Assembly (NCBI RefSeq): GCF_006376685.1
Contig: NZ_VEWL01000006.1
Location: 179,827 to 243,826 of the forward strand
Direction of reading: 5' to 3'
DNA from: Ochrobactrum teleogrylli
GTDB taxonomy: Bacteria > Pseudomonadota > Alphaproteobacteria > Rhizobiales > Rhizobiaceae
Length of the DNA stretch: 64,000 nucleotides
The position numbers were made by a program, and so were the translations under genes. Positions within the stretch are counted from its first letter, which is position 1. Each line of letters opens with the position of its first letter. The notes below the pieces were generated by a model. It was not told where the DNA came from. It did no database searches and saw only the letters and a program-made list of their open reading frames with translations. Shown here one piece after another: positions 1 through 8,239 of this stretch.

Positions 1-403
1 GCGGTGCAGTCGTTCCGGTCGGAGCGGCGCCCGGTGCAGCAGGTGCGGTCCCATTCGTGTCGGTGCGCGAAGACTCGCCGCCGAGCTGATTGAGGATGCC
101 ACCACCAGCGCCGTTGCCGCCTGCCGGAGCCGTCTGACTGCCGGATGCTGCCGGGATACGGTTCAGAATATCGGTCGGGCGTTCGCCATAACGCGCCATG
201 ATGCCGAGAACCAGCGACGTCGCGAAAAAGCCGATAGCCAGAATGGCAGTCGTACGGGTGAGCGCATTGGCGGCACCCCGCGCCGTCATGAAGCCAGAAC
301 CGCCGCCAATGCCAAGGCCGCCGCCTTCAGAGCGCTGGATAAGCACAACGCCGACAAGCGCCAGCACGATCAACAAATGAATGACAATGAGTACGGTTTG
401 CAT
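1..403 (-). CDS. secG: SecG, preprotein translocase subunit (3' end outside window)
   Basis: Small inner-membrane subunit of the SecYEG protein-export channel. Translation from the ATG at 403 begins MQTVLIVIHLLIVLALVGVV, a first membrane helix, followed by the SecG-typical loop QRSEGGGLGIGGG (a conserved Q-S-G-G-L-G region) and a second hydrophobic helix around residues 52-70. After that comes a long tail rich in Gly, Ala, Pro and Thr, as seen in rhizobial SecG proteins. The C-terminus lies beyond the window start, so the stop codon is not seen. Convergent or divergent partners on the left are not visible; on the right tpiA lies upstream on the same strand, 160 bases away, an order common in this group. 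Confidence 0.9.
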   Translation of the reverse strand, partial: MQTVLIVIHLLIVLALVGVVLIQRSEGGGLGIGGGSGFMTARGAANALTRTTAILAIGFFATSLVLGIMARYGERPTDILNRIPAASGSQTAPAGGNGAGGGILNQLGGESSRTDTNGTAPAAPGAAPTGTTAP

Positions 404-562
404 GGGTAACGGTCTTTACGTCCCTGAACTAAAGCAGTTCCAGGACACATCACATGACCATGTCCAGACTGCACGATAGAATAGATGCGGCTCTTTACAC
501 GCTATTGCGTGATAATCCAAGCCCTGCCGCCCAAGTTAGAGCATGGCGAGGCAAGGCGCCGC

Positions 563-1330
563 TCAAAGGTTGCGATAGGTCTCGCATATGGCGAGGAAGT
601 CTGTCGCCTTCAAGCTCGCACCACCAACAAGCGCACCATCGACATCGGCGATGCCGAGCAGTTCGGTGGAGTTGGACGGCTTGACCGAACCGCCATAGAG
701 AAGACGCAGATGCGCGCCCTTGGCTCCAAAGCGCTCGGTCAGCTGCTCACGCATGAAGGCGTGCGCCGCGCGAACGTCCTGCACCGTCGGTGTCAGACCC
801 GTTCCAATGGCCCAGACAGGCTCATAGGCGATGATGGTGTTTTCTGCATTCACACCATCCGGCAGGGAGCCCGCAAGCTGCGAGCCGATGACGTCCAGCG
901 TGCGTTCTGCCTGACGCTCATCAGCCGTTTCACCCACGCAAACGATGGCAACAAGACCAGCGGCCCAGGCGGCTTCGGTCTTTGCCTTCACCGTATCGTT
1001 GGTTTCGTGGTGATCGGTGCGGCGCTCGGAATGGCCGATGATGACGTGGCTTGCGCCTGCTTCTTTCAGCATTTCAGCCGAAATATCGCCGGTATGCGCG
1101 CCGGAAGTCTTGAAATGGCTGTCCTGCCCGCCAAGGCCGACCGTCGTTTCGCCAGAGAGCGTTTCGGCAGCGCGTGAAAGCAGCGTGGCCGGTACGCAGA
1201 TCACTGCATCCAATTTTCTACCGAAATCGGAGCTCAGACCGGCTGCAATCGCGCGCAGTTCGGTGAGAGATTCTCCCGTACCATTCATCTTCCAGTTGCC
1301 AGCGACCAACGGACGGATACCCGGAGTCAT
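563..1330 (-). CDS. tpiA: Triosephosphate isomerase
   Basis: Interconverts dihydroxyacetone phosphate and glyceraldehyde 3-phosphate in glycolysis/gluconeogenesis (cytosol). 255 residues, the normal family length. Substrate-binding Asn12 and Lys14 (GNWKMNG), electrophile His100 (IIGHSERR), catalytic base Glu170 ([11 protein letters not shown]) and the phosphate-binding LYGGSV near 211-216 are all present. An in-frame start exists 27 bases further upstream, but the ATG at 1330 has a good Shine-Dalgarno (GAGGAG) and matches the family N-terminus, so I chose it. It lies upstream of secG on the same strand. Confidence 0.96.
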   Translation of the reverse strand: MTPGIRPLVAGNWKMNGTGESLTELRAIAAGLSSDFGRKLDAVICVPATLLSRAAETLSGETTVGLGGQDSHFKTSGAHTGDISAEMLKEAGASHVIIGHSERRTDHHETNDTVKAKTEAAWAAGLVAIVCVGETADERQAERTLDVIGSQLAGSLPDGVNAENTIIAYEPVWAIGTGLTPTVQDVRAAHAFMREQLTERFGAKGAHLRLLYGGSVKPSNSTELLGIADVDGALVGGASLKATDFLAICETYRNL

Positions 1331-1661
1331 TGTGTTCTCCTCGCCTTTCAAGAGCATAATCCGACCGGAGTGAAACGAGGATCGATAAGATTATGCGTCG
1401 AACTGAACATTCAGAGCGTCGATCCGATTCATTCGGATCGACGCTCTAAACGGCAGGCGCCTCCTGCGAATAACGCATGACCGCGCCGAATTTTGCCACT
1501 GACTAAGCATATTCGTGTCGCAATGCAAATGTTCTTGGTTGCAGAGCCTCAATGAGACCTTGCATATGGGGCTTGCTTGGGGTTATCCCCTGAACGGATC
1601 AATTCAATGACTGGCTCAAATCAACCAAAGCCGAGCTTATTTCATAATCGAAGGGTTTCCC
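1331..1661. other. Intergenic region between divergent tpiA and ppiD
   Basis: 331 bases without a convincing gene, holding the promoters of two divergent genes. The only clear structure is the perfect inverted repeat described separately at 1413-1447. The 3' part carries the AAGGG Shine-Dalgarno of the PPIase gene. No clear -35/-10 pair could be assigned by eye. Confidence 0.6.
1413..1447. repeat. Perfect 15-bp inverted repeat (hairpin)
   Basis: AGAGCGTCGATCCGA (1413-1427) and its exact reverse complement (1433-1447) are separated by 5 bases (TTCAT). It sits between two divergent genes, so it is not an ordinary terminator: neither flanking gene ends here, and no T-run follows either arm. It resembles the short palindromic intergenic elements scattered through Hyphomicrobiales genomes. 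The function is unknown. Confidence 0.8.
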
Positions 1662-3548
1662 ATGCTCGACAGCCTGCGCTCTGCCTCTCGCTCCTGGATC
1701 TCCAAGCTTCTACTTGGTGTGCTCGTCCTGAGCTTCGGCGTCTGGGGTATTGCGGATGTTTTCCGCGGTGGCATGACCGGCAATGCCGCGCTGACCGCGG
1801 GAGACTCCGAAGTCAGCGCGACTGACTACCGCTTCGCTTATGAACAGCAGGTGATGCGCCTGTCGCAGCAGTTCCGCCAGCGTCTGACGCGCGAACAGGC
1901 AAAATCGATCGGCGTTGAAAATCAGGTTCTGGCGCAGCTTGCAGCCGGTGTGGTTCTCGACGAAGGCGCGCGCAACATGCAGCTTGGTCTTTCGAAGGAC
2001 GGCATTGCCCGCCTGACGGCGGAAGATCCGGCGTTCCAGGACGCCAGCGGTAACTTCAACCGCGCGCAGTTCGATGCGGTTTTGCGCCAGTCCGGCATTC
2101 GCGCGCAGGATTATCTTGATAATCGCGCCAAGGTTGCCCGTCGCCAGCAGATGGTCGAAGCGGCGACCGACGGCATCAAGATGCCCGACGTCATGCTGAA
2201 AGCTCTGGCGCTTTATCAGGGCGAAAGCCGCAGCGCGGACTACATCACCATTCCTGTGGAAAAAGCAGACGCGATCCCTGCCCCGTCGGATGAGGTCCTC
2301 AAGACCTATTTCGATGCGCAGAAGGATGAGTACAAGGCGCCCGAATACCGCAAGGTCACCTATGTCAAGCTGGAGCCAGCAGACATTGCAGACCCTTCTG
2401 CGGTGACGCAGGACGAAATCAACGAATATTACGAAAAGAACAAGTCGCGCTACGGCACTGTCGAACAGCGTACCATCGAACAGCTGAGCTTTGCCGACGA
2501 AGCTGCGGCCAACGCCGCGCAGGAAAAGATTGCCGCTGGCGCCAGCTTCCTCGACATAGGCAAGGAACAGGGCAAGACCGAAGACGATCTCAAACTCGGC
2601 ACCTTCGAGAAAAGCGCTATTCCTGACCAGACCATCGCCGATGCAGCCTTTGCACTCGCTGAAAACGGCGTAAGCCCTGTCGTCAAGGGCGGTTTCGGCC
2701 CGGTCATTCTGCGCGTTACCAAGATCGACCCGGCGCATGTCAAGCCACTCTCGGAAGTCGAAGCCGAAATCCGCACGACGCTCGCCAACAACATTGCGGC
2801 GAGCAGCATCAGCGGCATTCATGATTCCTATGAGCAGCAGCGCTCCGATGGCGCATCGATGGCCGATGTCGCCAAGAGCCTGAGCCTCAAGACCGTCACC
2901 GTCGATGCGGTCGACGCCGAAGGCAACGACCCGTCCGGCAAGCCGGTTGAGCTTCCGAACGGACAGGCGCTTCTGGCCGCAGCTTTCCAGGCCGAACAGG
3001 GCTTTGACAATGACGCGCTGACCATGGGCAATGTCGGCTATCTCTGGTATCAGATCGATGGCGTCACCCCTGCCCGCGACCGCACCCTTGATGAAGTCAA
3101 GGACAAGGTTGTGGCGGCATGGAAGGGTGAGGAAGCCGTCAAGCGTCTCAATCAGCGTCTGGAAGACCTGAAGAAGCGCCTCGATGGCGGCGCGACGCTC
3201 GATGCGATTGCTTCGGAACTTGGCCTTGAAAAGCAGACCAAGCGCGGCATCACCCGCTCCACGAACGATGCCGATATCGGCTCGGCTGCGGCAGCGCAGA
3301 TTTTCCGCGGCCCGGACGGCTTCACCGGCACGGCGGCAGCGCCTTCCGACGACGCGCAGATTCTCTTCAAGGTGACGGAAGTGACCGAGCCTGCAAGTGC
3401 TGGTCCGGACACCATTCCTGAACAGCAGCGCAACTATCTCGCAACCGCCCTTTCCGACGATGTGCTGGAACAGATGGTTGGCGAATTGCAGAAGCAGTAT
3501 CCGGTGAAGATCAACCAGACTGTCATCAATAATGCTCTCGCATTCTAG
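1662..3548 (+). CDS. ppiD: PpiD/SurA-type periplasmic peptidyl-prolyl isomerase
   Basis: Membrane-anchored periplasmic folding chaperone for exported and outer-membrane proteins. 628 residues, the PpiD size. A single membrane helix at about residues 15-34 follows a short basic N-terminus (inside-out topology typical of PpiD). A SurA_N-like chaperone region runs from about 37 to 200, a parvulin-type PPIase region from about 240 to 375, and a second chaperone-like region follows. The ATG at 1662 is preceded by AAGGG. It is followed after 54 bases by trpD on the same strand, the order seen in related genomes. Whether the PPIase domain is catalytically active cannot be judged by eye. Confidence 0.9.
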   Translation: MLDSLRSASRSWISKLLLGVLVLSFGVWGIADVFRGGMTGNAALTAGDSEVSATDYRFAYEQQVMRLSQQFRQRLTREQAKSIGVENQVLAQLAAGVVLDEGARNMQLGLSKDGIARLTAEDPAFQDASGNFNRAQFDAVLRQSGIRAQDYLDNRAKVARRQQMVEAATDGIKMPDVMLKALALYQGESRSADYITIPVEKADAIPAPSDEVLKTYFDAQKDEYKAPEYRKVTYVKLEPADIADPSAVTQDEINEYYEKNKSRYGTVEQRTIEQLSFADEAAANAAQEKIAAGASFLDIGKEQGKTEDDLKLGTFEKSAIPDQTIADAAFALAENGVSPVVKGGFGPVILRVTKIDPAHVKPLSEVEAEIRTTLANNIAASSISGIHDSYEQQRSDGASMADVAKSLSLKTVTVDAVDAEGNDPSGKPVELPNGQALLAAAFQAEQGFDNDALTMGNVGYLWYQIDGVTPARDRTLDEVKDKVVAAWKGEEAVKRLNQRLEDLKKRLDGGATLDAIASELGLEKQTKRGITRSTNDADIGSAAAAQIFRGPDGFTGTAAAPSDDAQILFKVTEVTEPASAGPDTIPEQQRNYLATALSDDVLEQMVGELQKQYPVKINQTVINNALAF

Positions 3549-3602
3549 GTTCTTCTGAGCAGCCGAACGCGAGAATTCACAGAAACAAACGGCAGAAAGA
3601 CA

Positions 3603-4622
3603 ATGGCTGATCTGAAACCATACATCGCGAAAGCGGCCTCCGGCGAACCACTGTCTCAGGAGGATTCCAAGGCCGCGTTCGATATCATGATGTCCGGTCA
3701 GGCAACGCCTTCGCAGATCGGCGGTTTTCTGATGGCTTTGCGCGTGCGTGGCGAAACCGTGCCGGAAATCGTCGGCGCGGTCGCTTCCATGCGGTCACGC
3801 ATGCTGCCGGTCGTCGCCCCTTCAAACGCCATCGACATTGTCGGCACCGGCGGCGATCAGTCCGGTTCCTATAATGTTTCGTCCTGCTCGGCCTTTGTCG
3901 TGGCGGGCGCTGGCGTTCCCGTCGCCAAGCACGGCAACCGTGCCCTGTCGTCCCGCTCAGGCGCGGCAGACACGCTTGCAGCACTGGGCGTCAATATTGA
4001 AGCCGACGCGGAAACCATTGGCCGCAGTGCCCGGGAAGCCGGTCTCGGCTTCATGTTCGCGCCGATGCACCATTCCGCCATGCGCCATGTCGGCCCTTCC
4101 AGGGTCGAGCTTGGAACCCGCACGATCTTCAACATACTGGGTCCGCTCGCTAATCCGGCCAGCGTGAAGCGTCAGCTCCTGGGCGTTTTCGCGGCACAAT
4201 GGGTTGAGCCTCTGGCGCATGTGCTGAATGAACTCGGCATGGAAGCCGTTTGGGTCGTCTATGGCGACGGTCTGGATGAGATGACCACCGCTGGCACGAC
4301 CCAGGTCGCGGCGCTGGAAAACGGCACCGTCCGCACATTCGAGATTACGCCTGAAGACGTCGGTTTGCGCCGTTGCAAGCCGGAAGAACTGAAAGGCGGC
4401 GACGCTGCCGAGAATGCCAAGGCTCTGCTCGCCGTTCTGGAAGGCGCGAAGAACGCTTATCGCGACATTGTTCTGCTCAACTCGGCTGCCGCCCTCGTGA
4501 TCGCGGGTACGGCCACGGATTTGAAGGATGGCATAGCACAGGCTGCCCATTCCATCGACAGCGGCGCGGCTTTGGCCGTTCTGCAAAAGGTAATCGCTGT
4601 CTCCAACGACAAGACAGTCTGA
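3603..4622 (+). CDS. trpD: Anthranilate phosphoribosyltransferase
   Basis: Second step of tryptophan synthesis: anthranilate plus PRPP gives phosphoribosyl-anthranilate. 339 residues, the full family length. The PRPP-binding GTGGD signature is at residues 81-85, followed by NVSS at 91-94, and further on the [15 protein letters not shown] glycine/serine-rich segment. Starts with ATG at 3603, and is followed after 16 bases by trpC, so the two are probably co-transcribed. trpE/trpG are not in the window, as expected where an anthranilate synthase fusion is encoded elsewhere. Confidence 0.96.
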   Translation: MADLKPYIAKAASGEPLSQEDSKAAFDIMMSGQATPSQIGGFLMALRVRGETVPEIVGAVASMRSRMLPVVAPSNAIDIVGTGGDQSGSYNVSSCSAFVVAGAGVPVAKHGNRALSSRSGAADTLAALGVNIEADAETIGRSAREAGLGFMFAPMHHSAMRHVGPSRVELGTRTIFNILGPLANPASVKRQLLGVFAAQWVEPLAHVLNELGMEAVWVVYGDGLDEMTTAGTTQVAALENGTVRTFEITPEDVGLRRCKPEELKGGDAAENAKALLAVLEGAKNAYRDIVLLNSAAALVIAGTATDLKDGIAQAAHSIDSGAALAVLQKVIAVSNDKTV

Positions 4623-4638
4623 CGAGAGGAAGCGCACC

Positions 4639-5439
4639 ATGTCCACCGACATTCTCCGTAAGATCGAGTTCTACAAGCGCGAGGAAATCGCGGCTGCCAA
4701 GGCGCGTCATACGGTTGAAGACCTGAAGGCCCGCGCACAGGATCAGGCCGCACCACGCGGCTTTCTCAAGGCGCTCGAAGCCAAGCGCGCAGCCGATAAA
4801 TTCGCCCTGATCGCGGAAATCAAGAAGGCTAGCCCTTCCAAAGGTTTGATCCGTCCGGATTTCGATCCGCCAGCATTGGCAAAGGCCTATGAAGATGGCG
4901 GCGCTGCCTGCCTTTCGGTTCTGACCGATACGCCGTCCTTTCAGGGCGCGCCGGAATTCCTGATGGCAGCGCGCGCCGCGTGCAACCTGCCTGCCCTGCG
5001 CAAGGATTTCCTGTTCGACACCTATCAGGTCTATGAGGCGCGCAGCTGGGGTGCGGATTGCATCCTGATCATTCTCGCGAGCGTCGATGACGATCTGGCC
5101 AGGGCGCTGGAAGAAACCGCCTTCGAACTCGGCATGGATGCGCTCATCGAAGTGCACGACGAAGCCGAAATGGAACGCGCGCTCAAGCTTTCCTCGCGCC
5201 TTCTGGGCGTCAACAATCGCAACCTGCGTACATTCGAAGTCAGCCTGACCGTTTCGGAACGGCTGTCGACAATGGCTCCTGCCGACCGCCTGCTGGTTGG
5301 CGAAAGCGGCATCTTCACCCATGACGATTGCCTGCGACTGGAAAAATCCGGCATCGGCACGTTCCTCATCGGCGAAAGCCTGATGCGCAAGGACGATGTG
5401 GCCGCCGCCACGCGCGAGCTTCTGACCGGCAAGGCGTAA
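4639..5439 (+). CDS. trpC: Indole-3-glycerol phosphate synthase
   Basis: Fourth step of tryptophan synthesis: closes carboxyphenylamino-deoxyribulose phosphate to indole-3-glycerol phosphate. 266 residues, a single-domain TIM barrel not fused to TrpF. The signature [11 protein letters not shown] spans residues 59-69 with catalytic Glu60 and lysines, and the barrel-end motifs [11 protein letters not shown] and LVGESGI are present. The ATG follows GAGAGGAAG. It lies 16 bases after trpD and only 4 bases before moaC, so tryptophan and molybdenum-cofactor genes appear to share a transcript. Confidence 0.96.
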   Translation: MSTDILRKIEFYKREEIAAAKARHTVEDLKARAQDQAAPRGFLKALEAKRAADKFALIAEIKKASPSKGLIRPDFDPPALAKAYEDGGAACLSVLTDTPSFQGAPEFLMAARAACNLPALRKDFLFDTYQVYEARSWGADCILIILASVDDDLARALEETAFELGMDALIEVHDEAEMERALKLSSRLLGVNNRNLRTFEVSLTVSERLSTMAPADRLLVGESGIFTHDDCLRLEKSGIGTFLIGESLMRKDDVAAATRELLTGKA

Positions 5440-5443
5440 TGTC

Positions 5444-5929
5444 ATGACCTCGGACGCGGCCAGGCTCACCCATCTCGACCAGACCGGCGCCGCCAATATG
5501 GTGGATGTCGGCTCCAAGGACGAGACCGAGCGTCAGGCCGTCGCCGAAGGCAGCGTGACCATGAAACCGGAAACGCTGGCGCTCATATTGGCGGGCGACG
5601 CAGCCAAGGGCGATGTGATCGGAACCGCGCGTCTTGCGGGCATCATGGCCGCGAAAAAGACCGCCGACCTCATTCCGCTTTGCCACCCGCTGATGTTGAC
5701 CAAGGTGGCGGTGGATATTGTACCGGACCATGCACTGCCCGGCTTGCGCGTTCGCGCATTCGCAAAGCTCAAGGGCCGCACCGGCGTGGAAATGGAAGCT
5801 CTGACAGCCGTATCCGTAACGTGCCTGACGATCTATGACATGGCCAAGGCTGTCGATCGCCATATGGAAATCGGCAATATTCGTGTCGTTGAAAAAAGCG
5901 GTGGCAAGTCCGGCGACTGGAAAGCCTGA
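5444..5929 (+). CDS. moaC: Cyclic pyranopterin monophosphate synthase accessory protein MoaC
   Basis: Converts 3',8-cyclo-7,8-dihydro-GTP to cyclic pyranopterin monophosphate in molybdenum-cofactor synthesis. 161 residues, the normal length. Visible family segments: [12 protein letters not shown] near 19-30, [13 protein letters not shown] at 71-83, and the C-terminal [20 protein letters not shown] block. Starts 4 bases after the trpC stop and is followed 36 bases later by moeA. The moaA partner is not in the window. Confidence 0.95.
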   Translation: MTSDAARLTHLDQTGAANMVDVGSKDETERQAVAEGSVTMKPETLALILAGDAAKGDVIGTARLAGIMAAKKTADLIPLCHPLMLTKVAVDIVPDHALPGLRVRAFAKLKGRTGVEMEALTAVSVTCLTIYDMAKAVDRHMEIGNIRVVEKSGGKSGDWKA

Positions 5930-5965
5930 AACGTTCCGGCAAGTTTGAGTTCGAGAGGAAATACG

Positions 5966-7183
5966 ATGTCCCTTCTCCCGGTCGAAGATGCTCTGGCGCG
6001 TATACTCTCCTCCGCAGAACCGCAGGGCCTCGAAACCGTTGCGTTGAACGAAGCGGGCGGGCGCGTTGTTGCCCGCGCCGTTGAGGCGCATTTCCTGCAA
6101 CCGCCTTTCGACTGCTCAGCCATGGACGGCTATGCTTTGATTGCGCCAGCAGATACCACCTATCCGCTTCAACTGAAGGTTATCGGCGAATCCGCTGCTG
6201 GCAAGCGCTTCGACGGTTCACTCCTCCCCGGACAGGCTGTGCGTATTTTTACTGGCGCACCGATGCCGGAAGTTGCCGATACGATTGTCATCCAGGAACA
6301 TACCGAGCGATCCGGCGATCAGCTAACCATACTCGAAGGCATAGCCACGGGGCGTCATATCCGCCGGGCTGGTCTCGATTTTGCGCCGGGCAAGACCGTT
6401 CTGTCCGTTGGTCGCGAACTGGACGCACCCGCTTTGTCACTGGCTGCGGCCAGCGGTAATCCAACGCTTGATGTGTTTCGCAAACCTCGCATTTCTATTT
6501 TGGCCACCGGCGACGAACTTGTGCCGCCGGGAGCCACGCCCGGCCCGGACCAGATTGTCGCTTCGAACAGTGTCGGCATTTCCGAAATCGTGCGCCGCGC
6601 CGGCGGCAAGCCTGAAGATATGGGAATCATTCCGGACGATCCGGCTCAGATCGAAGCGGCAATCACCTCCGCTCTCGACAGCGGCATTGATGTGCTGGTG
6701 ACTATCGGCGGCGCCTCGGTCGGTGACCGCGATTACGTCCATGGCGCATTACGCAATTGCGGCGTGGAGCTGGATTTCTGGAAAATCGCCATGCGCCCCG
6801 GAAAGCCGCTGATGTATGGGCGCAAGACCGTCAATGGCAAAACCGTTCACGTGATCGGCCTGCCAGGCAATCCGGTTTCAAGCCTTGTTTGCAGCCTCGT
6901 CTTTCTCCGCCCGCTTATCGTGAAACTTGCAGGCACCGATTTGACGGCGGATATCCGCCCCGCGAAACTCGGTCAGGCGATGCCTGCCAATGACCATCGC
7001 CGCGATTTTGTGCGCGCAACGGTCGAATCACAAAGCGATGGAACACTGCTGGCGACACCGTTTCCAGTACAGGACTCGTCCATGCTGACAGCACTCGTCG
7101 GCTCCAACGCACTCCTTATTCGTGATGAAAATGCCCCGGCGGCCGATGCGGGCACACCGTGTCGTGTTCTGATGTTGCGCTGA
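5966..7183 (+). CDS. moeA: Molybdopterin molybdenumtransferase MoeA
   Basis: Inserts molybdate into adenylylated molybdopterin. 405 residues, the usual length. The N-terminal MoeA domain includes FDCSAMDGYAL, and the central MoCF-type domain carries the TGDEL and TIGGASVGDRDYV segments, followed by LPGNPVSSLV and the C-terminal domain IV. An in-frame start exists 21 bases upstream, but the ATG at 5966 has GAGAGGAAA at good spacing and matches the family N-terminus (MSLLPVEDAL). Last gene of the trpD-trpC-moaC-moeA run, before the 240-base lexA promoter region. Confidence 0.95.
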   Translation: MSLLPVEDALARILSSAEPQGLETVALNEAGGRVVARAVEAHFLQPPFDCSAMDGYALIAPADTTYPLQLKVIGESAAGKRFDGSLLPGQAVRIFTGAPMPEVADTIVIQEHTERSGDQLTILEGIATGRHIRRAGLDFAPGKTVLSVGRELDAPALSLAAASGNPTLDVFRKPRISILATGDELVPPGATPGPDQIVASNSVGISEIVRRAGGKPEDMGIIPDDPAQIEAAITSALDSGIDVLVTIGGASVGDRDYVHGALRNCGVELDFWKIAMRPGKPLMYGRKTVNGKTVHVIGLPGNPVSSLVCSLVFLRPLIVKLAGTDLTADIRPAKLGQAMPANDHRRDFVRATVESQSDGTLLATPFPVQDSSMLTALVGSNALLIRDENAPAADAGTPCRVLMLR

Positions 7184-7348
7184 CAGGCGAGAAAAGCCAC
7201 GCTTTCACAACCTCGAATGAACACGAAGTAACAAACGTAATTGTTTGAAAACAAACCGCTTCATCAAACCCCGAGCCCCGCCTCACACCCTTCCGTGAAC
7301 AGAACCGCAACAAGGCGCGCGCCCGTTAATCATTTTAAAACCATTGCA

Positions 7349-7363
7349 GAACAAGACTGGAAC
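7349..7363 (+). promoter_or_regulatory. LexA (SOS) box upstream of lexA
   Basis: GAAC-AAGACTG-GAAC, an exact match to the alphaproteobacterial LexA operator GAAC-N7-GAAC, 60 bases before the lexA start. It implies autoregulation. A second, imperfect copy (GAAC-N7-CAAC) lies at 7297-7311. Confidence 0.88.
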
Positions 7364-7423
7364 ATATAGTGTTCGTTCTGGTTTTGTTTTTCTCGATTCT
7401 TATCTGGCCGGAGGGTGTCGCGC

Positions 7424-8152
7424 ATGTTGACCCGTAAGCAGCACGAGCTTCTGCTGTTCATTCATGACCGTCTGAAAGAAACGGGCATTCCGCCATCTTT
7501 TGACGAAATGAAGGAGGCGCTCGATCTTGCTTCCAAGTCGGGCATCCATCGGCTGATCACCGCTCTGGAGGAACGCGGTTTTATTCGCAGACTGCCGAAC
7601 CGAGCGCGTGCCCTTGAGGTGCTGCGGCTACCGGATTCGATTGCACCGGGGCTGAACGCGCAGAAGAAATTCGCACCAAGCGTCATTGAAGGCAGTCTGG
7701 GCAAGGCGCCGTCGGTGCCCGCGCAGCCATTGCGCCCCGCCCCTGTGGCGATCAATGACGATGTTTCCACGACGGTGTCGGTGCCTGTCATGGGGCGCAT
7801 TGCTGCCGGTGTGCCGATCTCCGCCATTCAGAACCAGACGCATTCGCTCAGCCTTCCGCCGGAAATGATCGGCGCAGGCGAACATTATGCGCTCGAGGTC
7901 AAAGGTGACTCGATGATCGATGCCGGAATTTTCGACGGCGACACGGTGATTATCAAGCGCGGTGACATGGCCAATCCGGGCGAGATTGTCGTGGCTCTGG
8001 TCGATGATGAAGAAGCGACCTTGAAGCGCTTCCGCCGTAAGGGTGCGTCGATTGCGCTTGAAGCGGCAAATCCCGCTTACGAAACGCGCATCTTCGGTCC
8101 CGACCGCGTGCGCGTACAGGGCAAGCTGGTAGGTCTGATCCGCCGGTATTGA
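7424..8152 (+). CDS. lexA: LexA, SOS-response repressor and self-cleaving protease
   Basis: Represses SOS genes and cleaves itself when activated by RecA filaments. 242 residues. The N-terminal winged helix includes [25 protein letters not shown] (residues 40-64). The cleavage site Ala128-Gly129 sits in GRIAAGVP, and the catalytic dyad is Ser163 (VKGDSMID) and Lys201 (EATLKRF). A GTG 9 bases upstream is in frame, but the ATG at 7424 gives the family start MLTRKQ and has GGAGGG upstream. The alphaproteobacterial LexA box lies in its promoter. The neighbouring order moeA-lexA-comEC-gltX is typical of this group. Confidence 0.97.
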   Translation: MLTRKQHELLLFIHDRLKETGIPPSFDEMKEALDLASKSGIHRLITALEERGFIRRLPNRARALEVLRLPDSIAPGLNAQKKFAPSVIEGSLGKAPSVPAQPLRPAPVAINDDVSTTVSVPVMGRIAAGVPISAIQNQTHSLSLPPEMIGAGEHYALEVKGDSMIDAGIFDGDTVIIKRGDMANPGEIVVALVDDEEATLKRFRRKGASIALEAANPAYETRIFGPDRVRVQGKLVGLIRRY

Positions 8153-8239
8153 TCAGAGGTTGTCCGTTTTGGGCGATTTGGGTCGCAATGGTAGCTTTAC
8201 CGGACTGCCGGATTAGCTGACCTCATAGCCGCCATGCGG

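Noticed and set aside
485..1177. Long plus-strand frame (230 residues) opposite tpiA
   Set aside because: It lies antisense to a full-length, motif-complete tpiA, and its protein has no family features.
1710..2822. Long minus-strand frame (370 residues) inside ppiD
   Set aside because: Antisense shadow of a GC-rich gene; no domains and no ribosome-binding site.
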